From the NCBI RefSeq assembly GCF_900102625.1, contig NZ_FMZC01000017.1, positions 1 through 64,000 of the forward strand: DNA of 64,000 bases, read 5' to 3'. The DNA is from Paracidovorax valerianellae (GTDB lineage: Bacteria > Pseudomonadota > Gammaproteobacteria > Burkholderiales > Burkholderiaceae_C). Every line of letters starts with the position of its first letter. Position 1 is the first letter of the stretch. The position numbers and the translations under genes are program-made. The notes under the pieces were generated by a model. It saw nothing but the letters and a program-made list of their open reading frames with translations, was not told the DNA's origin and did no database searches. Of this stretch, positions 38,295-46,633 are shown in pieces.

Positions 38295-38990
38295 ATGCGC
38301 GATGCTTCAGCGGGTGTGGCCGCAGAAATGCTCACCCCTCTTTTCTATGAGCGGTTCAGCCAGCTGTTCAGCGTGGCGGCCCGCAAATCGCTGCTCGAAT
38401 GGCGGGAAGTGGCCACGGCCGACGCCCAGGTACTGCTGGTGGACGATGCCAGCAAGGCCCAGCCCGGCTGCCAGGCGCCTTGCCTGGTCTGCGTCGGAGG
38501 CTCTTTTCCCGAAAAAGCACCCCAGGCGCAATGGGTGGCGCGCCTGCAGTCCGGCTACACCGTGGCGGACCTGATCGACGTGCTCGACCGGGCGGCCGTT
38601 TTCCTCATGGACTGGCGCGCCCGCCAGAAGATGAGCGGCGCTGCCGCCGAGGCTGCGGCCATGACCGCGCGGATCGATTTCAGCGCCCCCCACCAACGGT
38701 TCCAGTTGAGCACCTGGGTGTCCCTCGCGGCACCGTTCCGCTCGGCAGGCAGCATGCGGGCCTTGGCGCTCCTCACCCGCGCGCCGGTGAGCCTGGCGCA
38801 GTTGTGCGAGCACAGCGGCCTTGATCCGGCCCTGGCCCAGGCGTTGCTGGCCGAGCTGTCGCGCCGGGGCGTGTTGCGCACCGAAGCCGTGGCGCCTTCG
38901 GCCACGCCGGTGCCGGACCGCCCCCGGCCCGTGCAGACCGGGCTGGTGCAGCGCCTGACCCGCTGGGTGCGCGGTGGAGGCCAGGCATGA
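38295..38990 (+). CDS. First protein of GTPase/Roadblock cluster, with C-terminal winged-helix-like segment
   Basis: This 231-residue soluble protein is not a family I can name. Residues ~40-115 ('TADAQVLLVDDASKAQPGCQ', 'CLVCVGGSFPE', 'GYTVADLIDVLDRAAVFL') look like a degenerate response-regulator receiver-type fold. Residues ~130-210 ('QRFQLSTWVSLAAPFRS', 'LTRAPVSLAQLCEHSGLDPA', 'LLAELSRRGVL') look like a winged helix of the DUF4388/PATAN-associated kind. The stop overlaps the next start (ATGA), so it is co-translated with the GTPase. A role as input or adaptor of the GTPase is inferred. Confidence 0.6.
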   Translation: MRDASAGVAAEMLTPLFYERFSQLFSVAARKSLLEWREVATADAQVLLVDDASKAQPGCQAPCLVCVGGSFPEKAPQAQWVARLQSGYTVADLIDVLDRAAVFLMDWRARQKMSGAAAEAAAMTARIDFSAPHQRFQLSTWVSLAAPFRSAGSMRALALLTRAPVSLAQLCEHSGLDPALAQALLAELSRRGVLRTEAVAPSATPVPDRPRPVQTGLVQRLTRWVRGGGQA

Positions 38991-39529
38991 CCGGGGCACT
39001 GCCGCGCATTGCGCTCGTGGGGCCCATGGGCATCGGCAAGACGACCGCGTTGCGATCGCTCTGTGGTGACGTGATGGCGTCTTCGGACGTGCCCAATCTC
39101 GACCGGGCCGCCCACGCCAAAGAATTCACCACCGTGGGCGCCGAGTTCGGCGAAATCGACCTGGGCGATGGCGAGCATGTGCAGGTGTGCGGCTGCCCGG
39201 GGCAGGATCGGTTCGACTTCATTCGGCAATGGCTGCTGTCGGTGTCGATGGGCGTTTTCATCATGGCCGATGTGGCCAGCCCCACGGCGGTGGGCGAAAC
39301 GCTTGATCTCCTGGCCGAAATGGCCGAGCAGTCCGAGCCGCCGCTGGTTCTGGTGCTCAGCGCCCGGCCTGCCACGCCGGCCCAGATCGAAGCGTTCGGC
39401 CAGGCCCTGTCCGCCTCGCAGCACGGCGTGGTGCCCATCCTGGAAGCCGACCCGCGCAACCGCGGCCAGTTGCTGGAGGCTATCAGCGTGCTGGCGTCCA
39501 TGCTGTCCCTGCAGAACGAAACCTACTGA
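38987..39529 (+). CDS. Small GTP-binding protein, COG2229/MglA-like
   Basis: This 180-residue Ras-like protein has the P-loop GPMGIGKT at residues 12-19, a switch-I-like Thr in 'KEFTTVGAEFGEIDL', and a 'CGCPGQDRFDFI' switch II of the PGQ.RF type typical of COG2229 GTPases. The guanine-specificity NKxD motif is not recognisable; 'LVLVLSARPATP' stands where it should be. Nucleotide preference may therefore be altered. In Myxococcus MglA, such GTPases work with Roadblock proteins to set cell polarity. Two Roadblock genes follow directly here. Confidence 0.78.
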   Translation: MTGALPRIALVGPMGIGKTTALRSLCGDVMASSDVPNLDRAAHAKEFTTVGAEFGEIDLGDGEHVQVCGCPGQDRFDFIRQWLLSVSMGVFIMADVASPTAVGETLDLLAEMAEQSEPPLVLVLSARPATPAQIEAFGQALSASQHGVVPILEADPRNRGQLLEAISVLASMLSLQNETY

Positions 39530-39537
39530 ACACCACC

Positions 39538-39939
39538 ATGAACAAGGCGAACATCGTCGTCCCCCCTGAGCGGGCGCAGGCGGCCCGGGACGTGCTGGAG
39601 CGGGTCGTGGCCCCTGCGGGCGACGTGCGCATGGCACTGATCACCACGCTCGACGGCTTCGAGGTGGCCTCCCTGTCGGTGGGCGGCGGACTGGAAGTGC
39701 GCCGCCTGGCCGCCATGGCCGGCTCGCTCATGGCCATGGCCCGTGCCGTGGGCCGGGAAATCAATTACCCCGGCTGCCGCCGCCTGACCTTCGAGACCGA
39801 GGCGGGCCTGGCGATTTTCCAGGCCATCGGCGGCGCGTTTCCCACCATCCTGTGCCTCGTGCTGGAAAAGCAGGCCGTGCTCGGGCGGGCCCTGTGGACC
39901 GCAGGCGAGGTCGCGCAGCAGTTGGGCCGCCCCGAATGA
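39538..39939 (+). CDS. Roadblock/LC7 domain protein 1 (133 aa)
   Basis: This 133-residue protein has the Roadblock fold: a central 'MALITTLDGFEVASLSVGGG' strand pair, the helix 'LEVRRLAAMAGSLMAMARAV', and 'FPTILCLVLEKQAVLGRALW' at the end. In MglA/MglB-type systems this family acts as GTPase-activating or scaffolding dimers. It begins 8 bp after the GTPase gene. Confidence 0.8.
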   Translation: MNKANIVVPPERAQAARDVLERVVAPAGDVRMALITTLDGFEVASLSVGGGLEVRRLAAMAGSLMAMARAVGREINYPGCRRLTFETEAGLAIFQAIGGAFPTILCLVLEKQAVLGRALWTAGEVAQQLGRPE

Positions 39940-40025
39940 TCCCCCGCGCGGCGCCAGCCCCGGCTGGCGTCGCGCCGTTGTGCATGCCGTTCCCTTTTCG
40001 TATCCCCTTTTAAGGAATCAACCCC

Positions 40026-40385
40026 ATGGCCTCCCTCCAAGACTCCCTGAATCAACTCCACGCCATCGACGGCGCCCTGTGCGCAGCCTTGGTGGACAGC
40101 GGCAGCGGCATGCTGCTGGGCAGCGTCGGCACCGGTGTCGACATGGAACTGGCCGCGGCCGGCAACACCGAGGTGGTCCGCGCCAAGAACAAGACCATGC
40201 GTTCGCTGGGCCTGACCGACAAGATCGATGACATCCTCATCACCCTGGGCAAGCAGTACCACGTGATCCGCCCGCTGGCAGCGCACGAAGGCCTGTTCAT
40301 CTACCTGGTGCTCGACAAGGAAAAGTCGAACCTCGCCCTGTCGCGCCGCAAGGTGCAGGAAGTGGAGCAGGGCATTCAGATCTGA
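40026..40385 (+). CDS. Roadblock/LC7-like protein 2 (119 aa)
   Basis: This 119-residue protein shows the same fold pattern: 'GALCAALVDSGSGMLLGSVG', 'DMELAAAGNTEVVRAKNKTM', 'HVIRPLAAHEGLFIYLVLDK', followed by a helical tail 'SRRKVQEVEQGIQI'. It has a good ribosome-binding site (AAGGAAT) and lies 86 bp after the first Roadblock gene, before a strong terminator. Two different Roadblock paralogues beside one GTPase may form a heterodimer. Confidence 0.75.
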   Translation: MASLQDSLNQLHAIDGALCAALVDSGSGMLLGSVGTGVDMELAAAGNTEVVRAKNKTMRSLGLTDKIDDILITLGKQYHVIRPLAAHEGLFIYLVLDKEKSNLALSRRKVQEVEQGIQI

Positions 40386-40426
40386 CGCGCCGGCTCTGGC
40401 GCTCATCGGCGCCCCGTCGCCACCCG

Positions 40427-40449
40427 GCCCGCCCCGCGCGGGCTTTTTT
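40427..40449 (+). terminator. Intrinsic terminator of the GTPase/Roadblock cluster
   Basis: The stem is GCCCG / CGGGC with a C-rich 7-nt loop, followed by TTTTTT. It lies ~40 bp after the last Roadblock gene. Confidence 0.75.
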
Positions 40450-40493
40450 CATGGCGGAACGGATCGGGCCGCTGGCGTGGTGACAATCGGGCG

Positions 40494-41444
40494 GTGCTGT
40501 CCGTCCTGTCCATCACGTTTCCCTTCTTCGCGCTCGTGCTCTGCGGTTACCTGGCCGCGCGGGCGGGCGCGCTGCCGCAGGCGGCCATTCCGGGCCTGAA
40601 TGCGTTCGTGCTCTTCTTCGCGCTGCCCTGCATGCTGTTCCGCCTGGGGGCGACCACCCCCATCGGCCAGTTGCTGGACCCGGCCGTGGCCGGCGTGTAC
40701 GTGCTGTGCGGCCTGGGGATGGTCGGTGCCACCGTGGCCCTGACCCGTGCGCGGCTGGGGTGGAACGACGCGGCCTTCGGTGCGCTGGTGGCCGCCTTTC
40801 CCAATACCGGTTTCATGGGTGTTCCGCTCCTGGTGGCGTTGCTCGGCGCCTCGGCGGCAGGGCCCGCCATCCTGACGATGCTGGTGGACATGGTGCTTAC
40901 CACGTCGCTGTGCATTGCCCTTTCGCGGCTGGACGGCGTCGGGACGCACGGCGTTGCGGTGGCCGTGCGCAGGGCTTTGCGCGGCATGGCGACCAATCCC
41001 ATGCCCTGGTCCATTGCCCTGGGGGCCGTGGCCTCGGCGCTGCAGTGGCGCCTGCCCGGCCCGCTCGACCAGACGGTGGGCATGCTGGCTGGCGCGGCGT
41101 CTCCGGTGGCGCTGTTCACCATCGGCGCCGTGCTGGCACGCTCGCAGATGAACCAGCACGACCGCGTGCCGGTTCGCGACTACGTGCCGGTGGCGCTGGC
41201 CAAGCTGTTCGTGCACCCGCTGCTCGTCTGGCTGGCGGGCCATGGCGCGATCGCGGCCGGTGTGCCGCTCACGCCATTCGCGCACACCACGCTGGTGCTG
41301 GTGGCCGCGCTGCCGAGCGCGAGCAACGTGTCGCTGCTGGCCGAGCGCTTCGGCGCGCACAACGGGCGCATCGCTCGGATCATTCTGGTGTCCACGGCGC
41401 TGGCGTTCATCAGCTTTTCGGCCGCCGTCGCTTTATTGGTATGA
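40494..41444 (+). CDS. AEC-family (auxin efflux carrier-like) transporter
   Basis: This 316-residue inner-membrane carrier has ten predicted helices in two five-helix halves. The first opens with 'ITFPFFALVLCGYLAARAGA' and has 'FALPCMLFRL', with the conserved crossing 'ALVAAFPNTGFMGVPLLVAL'. The second contains 'LALPSASNVSLLAERFG'-like 'VAALPSASNVSLLAE'. AEC carriers move organic acids or amino-acid-like compounds; the substrate is unknown. The start codon is GTG at 40494. Confidence 0.88.
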   Translation: MLSVLSITFPFFALVLCGYLAARAGALPQAAIPGLNAFVLFFALPCMLFRLGATTPIGQLLDPAVAGVYVLCGLGMVGATVALTRARLGWNDAAFGALVAAFPNTGFMGVPLLVALLGASAAGPAILTMLVDMVLTTSLCIALSRLDGVGTHGVAVAVRRALRGMATNPMPWSIALGAVASALQWRLPGPLDQTVGMLAGAASPVALFTIGAVLARSQMNQHDRVPVRDYVPVALAKLFVHPLLVWLAGHGAIAAGVPLTPFAHTTLVLVAALPSASNVSLLAERFGAHNGRIARIILVSTALAFISFSAAVALLV

Positions 41445-41451
41445 GTTGTTT

Positions 41452-41468
41452 GCTATTTATTCAATAGC
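41452..41468. repeat. Dispersed hairpin repeat, copy d
   Basis: GCTATTTATTCAATAGC lies in TT...AA flanks (TTGCTAT/ATAGCAA). It lies between the convergent AEC transporter and priA genes, where it can form a hairpin on both transcripts. Confidence 0.6.
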
Positions 41469-41529
41469 AACTGGGTTGTGTAGGGTCGCGTAGGGTGGCG
41501 CGGTTCGGGTCGGCGGGCGTGAGCCGCCG

Positions 41530-43671
41530 TCAGATCGCCAGCGGGTCCACGTCCACCAGCCAGCGGATCAGCCCTTTGTGTTCCGGGGCCGCGCGCGTGG
41601 CATGCAGCAGGGGCTGCCATGCCGCCAGAAACCGCTGCAGGGCCGTGCGGCTGCCGCTTTCCAGCAGCATCTGCGCGCGTTCCACATTCGCCACCCGCTG
41701 GATCGCCAGCGGCACCGGCGGGAACAAGGTGACGTGCTCCAACCCCGGCAGCGCTTCGTCCTGCGCGGCGGCGCTGGCGGCTGCCAGAAAAGCCTGGGCC
41801 ACCTCCTGCGTGCGGGCGTCGGCCCGCACCAGCGCCTGGTAGGCGAACGGCGGCATCGCGGCCTCGGCGCGCTCGGCGAGCTGGCTGTCTGCGAACGCGG
41901 GGTAGTCGTGCCGCCGCAGCGCCTCGTACACCGCGTGTTCGGGGTGGTAGGTCTGCACCCACATTTCGCACTGGCTGCCTTGCTCGGCGACGTACCGGGC
42001 ATCGCGCCCGGCCCGCCCGGCGGCCTGAAGCAGCAGCGCGAAGAGGCGTTCGGGCGCGCGGAAGTCGCTGGAGAACAAGGCGCCGTCCGGCTGCACGGCC
42101 GCCACGAGCGTGATTCGCCGAAAGTCGTGCCCCTTGGCCACCATCTGCGTGCCGACCAGCACATCCACCTCGCCCGCGTGCACCTGGGCCAGTTGAGTTT
42201 CGAGCGCGCCTTTGGCCTTGGTGGTGTCCGCATCGATGCGGGCGACCCGCGCGGCGCGGCGTTCTGGCGTGATCACGTTGCGCAGCAGGGCGGCCAGCTG
42301 TTCTTCCAATTGCTCGGTGCCGCGGCCGATGGGGGCGATGTCGGGGTTGCCGCAGCTTGGGCAGGCGTGCGGCACCCGCTGCGCATAGCCGCAGTGGTGG
42401 CAGCGCAGGGTGCGGTCGATCTTGTGAAAGACCTGGTGCGCGCTGCAGTGGGGGCAGTCGCTCTTCCAGCCGCAGTCGCTGCAGTGCAGCACCGGGGCGA
42501 AGCCGCGCCGGTTCAGCAGCACCAAGCATTGCTCACCGCGCTCCACGCGCTGTGTGATGGCCGCCAGTAGCGGCGTCGAGAACACCGCTCCGCGCGGCTG
42601 CTGGCCCATGTCCACCAGCCGCACGCGGGGCAGTTCGCCCGCGCCGATGCGGCTGGGCATGTGCAGGCGGCGGTAGCGCCCAGCCGGGGCGCCGGCCTCG
42701 GCGGGGCGGCTGGCATGCCAGCTTTCGAGCGACGGCGTGGCCGAGCCCAGCACCACCTTGGCGCCCTGGTCGCGCCCGCGCCAGATGGCCAGGTCCCGGG
42801 CCGAATAGCGGGCGCCTTCCTGCTGCTTGTAGCTGGCGTCGTGTTCTTCGTCCACCACGATGAGCGCCAGGCCCGGCATGCTGGCGAATACCGACATGCG
42901 GGTGCCCAGCACGATGCGCGCGGTACCCGCGTGCGCCGACAGCCAGCTTTTGAGCCGCTGCGGATTCGTCATGCCGCTGTGCAGCGACACCACGCTGCCC
43001 GCGCCGTAGCGGGGCGCGAAGCGGGCGGTGAAACGCTCTTCCAATTGGGGGGTGAGGTTGATCTCGGGCACCATCACCAGCGCCTGCGCTGTGGGATCGG
43101 CCTCCAGCGCCTCCTGCACGCACCGCAGGTACACCTCGGTCTTGCCGCTGCCCGTGCTGCCGTACAGCAGGAAGGGACCGGCTTCGGCGGCGATGGCGGC
43201 GCGGGCGCTTTCCTGCTCGGCGCTCAGGGCGACATCGGGCAGCGCATCGCCACCCTCCAGCGCCTTGGCCGGCCGGCGCAGGCGCCGGGCGAGTTGCTCG
43301 GGGCCCAGGTCGCGCAGTTGTGGCGGCAGCGCGGCCAGGGCCACTTCGCCCAGGCCCCGCTGGTAATACCGCGCGGTGAATGCCACCAGACGGCGCCAGG
43401 GTGCGCCCAGCGGCGCCACGCCATGCAGCACGGCGGCCACGTTGCGCGCGGCCAGGCCGGCTGGCAGCGCCGGCATGCCGCCTTCCGGAGCATCCCAGAC
43501 CACCCCCAGCACTTCGCGGGTGCCCAGCGGCACACGCACCAGCGTACCGGGCGCCAGCGGCTGATCGCTGGCATAGCTCAGCAGATCCCCCACGTTGCTG
43601 TGCGCAGGGGTCTGCACGGCGATCTGCACGATCACCGGGGGGCGAGCGGTTGGGTCGTTGGTTACGGACAC
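41530..43671 (-). CDS. priA: Primosomal protein N' (replication restart helicase PriA)
   Basis: This 713-residue 3'-5' helicase reloads the replisome at stalled forks. It has an N-terminal DNA-binding region ('VIVQIAVQTPAHSNVGDLLS'), Walker A 'LLYGSTGSGKTEVYLR', 'DEEHDASYKQQEGARYSARD', and the cysteine-rich zinc insertion ('CSDCGWKSDCPHC', 'CHHCGYAQRVPHACPSCG') typical of PriA. The C-terminal helicase motif is 'LLLQAAGRAGRDA'. The length is normal. It is transcribed away from the DnaA-box region behind its start, which fits with a replication locus. Confidence 0.95.
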   Translation of the reverse strand: MSVTNDPTARPPVIVQIAVQTPAHSNVGDLLSYASDQPLAPGTLVRVPLGTREVLGVVWDAPEGGMPALPAGLAARNVAAVLHGVAPLGAPWRRLVAFTARYYQRGLGEVALAALPPQLRDLGPEQLARRLRRPAKALEGGDALPDVALSAEQESARAAIAAEAGPFLLYGSTGSGKTEVYLRCVQEALEADPTAQALVMVPEINLTPQLEERFTARFAPRYGAGSVVSLHSGMTNPQRLKSWLSAHAGTARIVLGTRMSVFASMPGLALIVVDEEHDASYKQQEGARYSARDLAIWRGRDQGAKVVLGSATPSLESWHASRPAEAGAPAGRYRRLHMPSRIGAGELPRVRLVDMGQQPRGAVFSTPLLAAITQRVERGEQCLVLLNRRGFAPVLHCSDCGWKSDCPHCSAHQVFHKIDRTLRCHHCGYAQRVPHACPSCGNPDIAPIGRGTEQLEEQLAALLRNVITPERRAARVARIDADTTKAKGALETQLAQVHAGEVDVLVGTQMVAKGHDFRRITLVAAVQPDGALFSSDFRAPERLFALLLQAAGRAGRDARYVAEQGSQCEMWVQTYHPEHAVYEALRRHDYPAFADSQLAERAEAAMPPFAYQALVRADARTQEVAQAFLAAASAAAQDEALPGLEHVTLFPPVPLAIQRVANVERAQMLLESGSRTALQRFLAAWQPLLHATRAAPEHKGLIRWLVDVDPLAI

Positions 43672-43740
43672 TTGTTCAGGTGAGATGGCGATGCACGCGC
43701 TAAGTGGTTGATTCGCCGGGGTTTATGGCGTGGTTGATGT

Positions 43741-43857
43741 TTTCTGTGGATAACTTTGTTGACATCCCCTTCGGGCGGCACTCCTCGCCTTCATTGCTCA
43801 AGCCCCGGCACCCAATGGGTTCGCTCTGAAGGAGGGTGAAAAATCGTTATGAATCAA
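43741..43857 (+). repeat. DnaA-box module, copy 1
   Basis: The module begins with a 29-bp segment (43741-43769) that contains a perfect DnaA box, and ends with TCGTTATGAATCAA (43844-43857). Both parts recur in copy 2 with nearly the same internal distance (103 against 102 bp). Confidence 0.6.
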
Positions 43858-44065
43858 TGATCTATTGAAATCCAATTGAGAACCCACTCCATCCTGGCAA
43901 ATCAGCGGGCATGCTGCACCGCATCACGGCTCTTGTGCATAAGTGGAGATGATCAGCGCTTGTCAAGGGCACTTCTTGTGCTAGGCAATGGTGCGAAGGT
44001 GGGGCGATTTCTTCAATGGCAGCTCCAAGTGCTTGATTTGCCGAGGATTTCGGAGAATTTCAGAA

Positions 44066-44181
44066 TTTCTGTGGATAACTTTGTTGATATCCCCACCTCA
44101 TCGGCCCGCAAGCCTTGAAAACACGTGGGTTTGTTACATTGCCCGGAAATTCGGCAAATCCGGCAAGTCGTTATGAATCAA
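44066..44181 (+). repeat. DnaA-box module, copy 2
   Basis: The first 29 bp (44066-44094) match copy 1 with one difference (GATAT for GACAT), including the perfect DnaA box. The second part, TCGTTATGAATCAA at 44168-44181, is identical. The sequence between the two parts is not conserved, which suggests selection on these two blocks. Confidence 0.6.
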
Positions 44182-44300
44182 AGACTTGCAGGTGATGCCT
44201 ATTATTTTGATCCGCTGCGGAAAAGATTCTCAGCGGTACCGGCCATGCGCCAAGGTGGTGCGCGCTGTGTGAATAACTCGGGGCTACCGCGCGCCGCTTG

Positions 44301-45413
44301 TCAAGCCTGGCGCAATTGGCGGGAATGCGTGTGCACCGTTTCCACCAGGGCCGCCACATGCTCGGGCGGCGTGAACTGGCTGATGCCGTGGCCCAGGTTG
44401 AAGATGTGCGTGGGCCCGGTCGTGGTCCGGTCGGTGTGGGGCGCGCCGAAGCTGTCGAGCACGGCGCGGGCCTGCACCGCGATCTGCTCCGGCGGAGCGA
44501 ACAGCACATTGGGGTCGATATTGCCTTGCAGCGCCTTGCCGGGGCCACCCACCGCGCCGCCGACCAGGGCCCGCGCGCGGGCCAGGTTGGCCGTCCAGTC
44601 CAGGCCCAGTACCTCGCAGTCCAACGGGTTCATGGCGTCCAGCCAGAGGGCGCCCCCCTTGGTGAACACGATGCGCGGCACGTCGGTGCCGTCCACGCCG
44701 GTGCGCTTGAGCTGCGCCAGCACGCGCGCGGTGTAGTCCAGGCTGAAGGTCTGGAAAGCCCCGTCGGCCAGCACGCCACCCCAGCTGTCGAACACCATGA
44801 CCGCCTGGGCGCCGGCGTCGATCTGGGCGTTGAGGTAGGCCGCCACGGCATCGGCGTTGATGGCCAGAATGCGGTGCATCAGGTCAGGGCGGCTGTACAT
44901 CAGCGTCTTGACCAGGCGGTAGTCGTCGCTGCCCTTGCCTTCCACCATGTAGCAGGCCAGGGTCCAGGGGCTGCCGGAAAAGCCGATGAGCGGCACGCGG
45001 CCGTCGAGCGCCTTGCGGATGCTGGTCACGGCGTCGAACACATACCGCAGTTTGTCCATGTCCGGCACGGCGAGGGCGTCCACCGCCGCTTCGTCGCGCA
45101 CCACCTTGGCGAATCGCGGGCCTTCACCCTCGGCGAACGAGAGGCCCAGGCCCATGGCGTCCGGAACGGTGAGGATGTCGCTGAACAAAATGGCCGCGTC
45201 GAGCGGAAAGCGCTCCAGGGGCTGCAGCGTGACCTCGGTGGCGTAATCCACATTGGTGGCCAGCCCCATGAAGCTGCCGGCCCGGGCCCGCGTGGCCTTG
45301 TACTCCGGCAGGTAGCGGCCGGCCTGGCGCATCAGCCACAGGGGGGTGTAGTCGGTGGCCTGGCGCCGGCAGGCACGCAGGAAGGTGTCGTTCTGGAGGG
45401 GGGCGAAGCTCAT
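44301..45413 (-). CDS. hemE: Uroporphyrinogen decarboxylase
   Basis: This 370-residue cytosolic enzyme removes four carboxyl groups from uroporphyrinogen III to give coproporphyrinogen III in heme synthesis. Signature sequences are '[20 protein letters not shown]', '[15 protein letters not shown]', '[16 protein letters not shown]', '[11 protein letters not shown]' and, near the end, '[20 protein letters not shown]'. It has the Arg and Asp residues that bind the acetate groups (LMRQAGR, SDIL). The length is normal. It reads towards the DnaA-box region. Confidence 0.96.
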   Translation of the reverse strand: MSFAPLQNDTFLRACRRQATDYTPLWLMRQAGRYLPEYKATRARAGSFMGLATNVDYATEVTLQPLERFPLDAAILFSDILTVPDAMGLGLSFAEGEGPRFAKVVRDEAAVDALAVPDMDKLRYVFDAVTSIRKALDGRVPLIGFSGSPWTLACYMVEGKGSDDYRLVKTLMYSRPDLMHRILAINADAVAAYLNAQIDAGAQAVMVFDSWGGVLADGAFQTFSLDYTARVLAQLKRTGVDGTDVPRIVFTKGGALWLDAMNPLDCEVLGLDWTANLARARALVGGAVGGPGKALQGNIDPNVLFAPPEQIAVQARAVLDSFGAPHTDRTTTGPTHIFNLGHGISQFTPPEHVAALVETVHTHSRQLRQA

Positions 45414-45498
45414 GCCCCGATTGTCGCGTAGCCGCGGGCGAGGGCTTTTGCGCCAGATCCATTCCCGGGTGAAGGCGCCGTCGGCCGGGTTGCCGCCA

Positions 45499-46413
45499 TC
45501 AATCGGCCGGGGTGTCGCCCAACAGGCCGGCCGCGCCCGCCTCCGCCAGCCGGGTGACGAGCGGGTGGATCACCTTGCGCGCGCTGTAGATCAGGTGAAA
45601 GTGTTCATGCACGTCCGGCGTGGTGCCCACGGGTTCCAGCCCGTAGGTGCGCTGCAGGTGTTCGCCCAGCAGCAAGGGCGCCGGCATCACGCCCATGCCG
45701 GCGGCGGCGAAGGTGCTGAGCAGGGCGCTGTCCTCGAACTCTCCGGCCAGCCGGGGGCGGATGCGTTCTCGCTCCAGCCAGTGGTCGATCCGGGCACGCA
45801 GCGCCGCGTGGGCCGTGGGCAGCAGCACGGGTACCACGGCCAGGCTGTGCGGAAAGCTCTGCGAAGCCGTGCGCGCCCAGAGCGGCGGGGCGTACCAGCC
45901 GATGGCGCTGGTGCCCAGCAGCTGGCTGGTGGTGCGCAGGGCCGGGTTGGGCGGGGCGGAGCGGTCGGCCAGCACGGCATCGAGCTTGTGCAGGGCGAGT
46001 TCGGCCAGCAGGGGCTGGAACTCGCCGTCATGGCACAGCAGGCGCAGGTGGGGTTCGTCCAGCACCGGGGTCAGCAGCCGGTGCACGGCCAGCTTGGCGA
46101 TGCCGTCGGAGATGCCCAGGTTCAACCGCACCACCTGCCCGCTGGTCGCCTCGCGCACGCGCTGAGGCAGTTGTTCTCCCAGCGCGAAGATGTGGTCGGC
46201 CTCGTGCAGCACCGCCACGCCCGCATCGGTCAGCACGAGGTTGCGCCCCTCGGTGCGCAACAGGGTCACGCCCAGGTCCTTTTCCAGGGACCGGACCTGG
46301 GCGCTGATGGTCTGCACCGCCATGTCCAGCCGCTCCGCCGCGCGGGCCACGCCGCCCTCCTTGGCGACCACCCAGAAGTAATACAGATGGCGGTAATTGA
46401 AGCTTTGGCTCAT
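45499..46413 (-). CDS. LysR-family regulator, NhaR-like
   Basis: This 304-residue regulator has the N-terminal HTH '[20 protein letters not shown]' plus '[20 protein letters not shown]'. This is the NhaR subgroup, which starts with 'NYxHLYYFW'. A periplasmic-binding-protein-like effector domain follows. NhaR proteins typically sense Na+/pH and control Na+/H+ antiporters. It is divergent from terC, and a 15-bp LysR-type palindrome lies 30 bp before its start, so control of terC or itself is likely. Confidence 0.85.
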   Translation of the reverse strand: MSQSFNYRHLYYFWVVAKEGGVARAAERLDMAVQTISAQVRSLEKDLGVTLLRTEGRNLVLTDAGVAVLHEADHIFALGEQLPQRVREATSGQVVRLNLGISDGIAKLAVHRLLTPVLDEPHLRLLCHDGEFQPLLAELALHKLDAVLADRSAPPNPALRTTSQLLGTSAIGWYAPPLWARTASQSFPHSLAVVPVLLPTAHAALRARIDHWLERERIRPRLAGEFEDSALLSTFAAAGMGVMPAPLLLGEHLQRTYGLEPVGTTPDVHEHFHLIYSARKVIHPLVTRLAEAGAAGLLGDTPAD

Positions 46414-46442
46414 GGCGAGGGCGATTGAGAAAAATGGAATGG

Positions 46443-46457
46443 TTCGGAAAAACCGAA
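46443..46457. promoter_or_regulatory. LysR-type operator (T-N11-A) between the NhaR-like gene and terC
   Basis: TTCGGAAAAACCGAA is a perfect interrupted palindrome and contains the T-N11-A core (46444-46456). It is 30 bp upstream of the LysR start and ~180 bp upstream of the divergent terC start. Confidence 0.55.
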
Positions 46458-46633
46458 GTGATGGTATCGGTAAGGCATCTTCTTTTCTCGCCGGGGCGGC
46501 CCCACAGTCCGGTTCGTTCCTCTCATTACTTTTCCAACAAGCCATGAACCAGCCAGCCATCTCCCTCTCGCCGCCACCGGCGCTCCTTCAACCGCCGCGA
46601 ACCTGCGGCACCCCCTTCTTTGGAGGCTGAGCC

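Larger units (their letters stand above)
43672..44300. other. Candidate replication origin / DnaA-box region between priA and hemE
   Basis: This 629-bp stretch has no gene. Four DnaA boxes of form TGTGNATAA lie on the same strand: 43745-43753 (TGTGGATAA, perfect), 43934-43942 (TGTGCATAA), 44070-44078 (TGTGGATAA, perfect) and 44268-44276 (TGTGAATAA). A/T-rich blocks are at 43838-43880 and 44040-44090, and several GATC sites occur. A two-part repeat is duplicated at the same spacing (see the repeat entries). The neighbour hemE flanks oriC in many alphaproteobacteria. In betaproteobacteria oriC is usually placed beside dnaA, so this could instead be a DnaA-titrating site. Confidence 0.55.

Noticed and set aside
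43876-44736. Small ORFs in and near the priA-hemE gap
   Set aside because: They overlap the DnaA-box region and the hemE 3' end, and have no ribosome-binding sites or recognisable sequence.
46414-46633. Possible Mn (yybP-ykoY) riboswitch before terC
   Set aside because: Searched for the conserved core and paired elements by eye; the leader lacks a convincing match.
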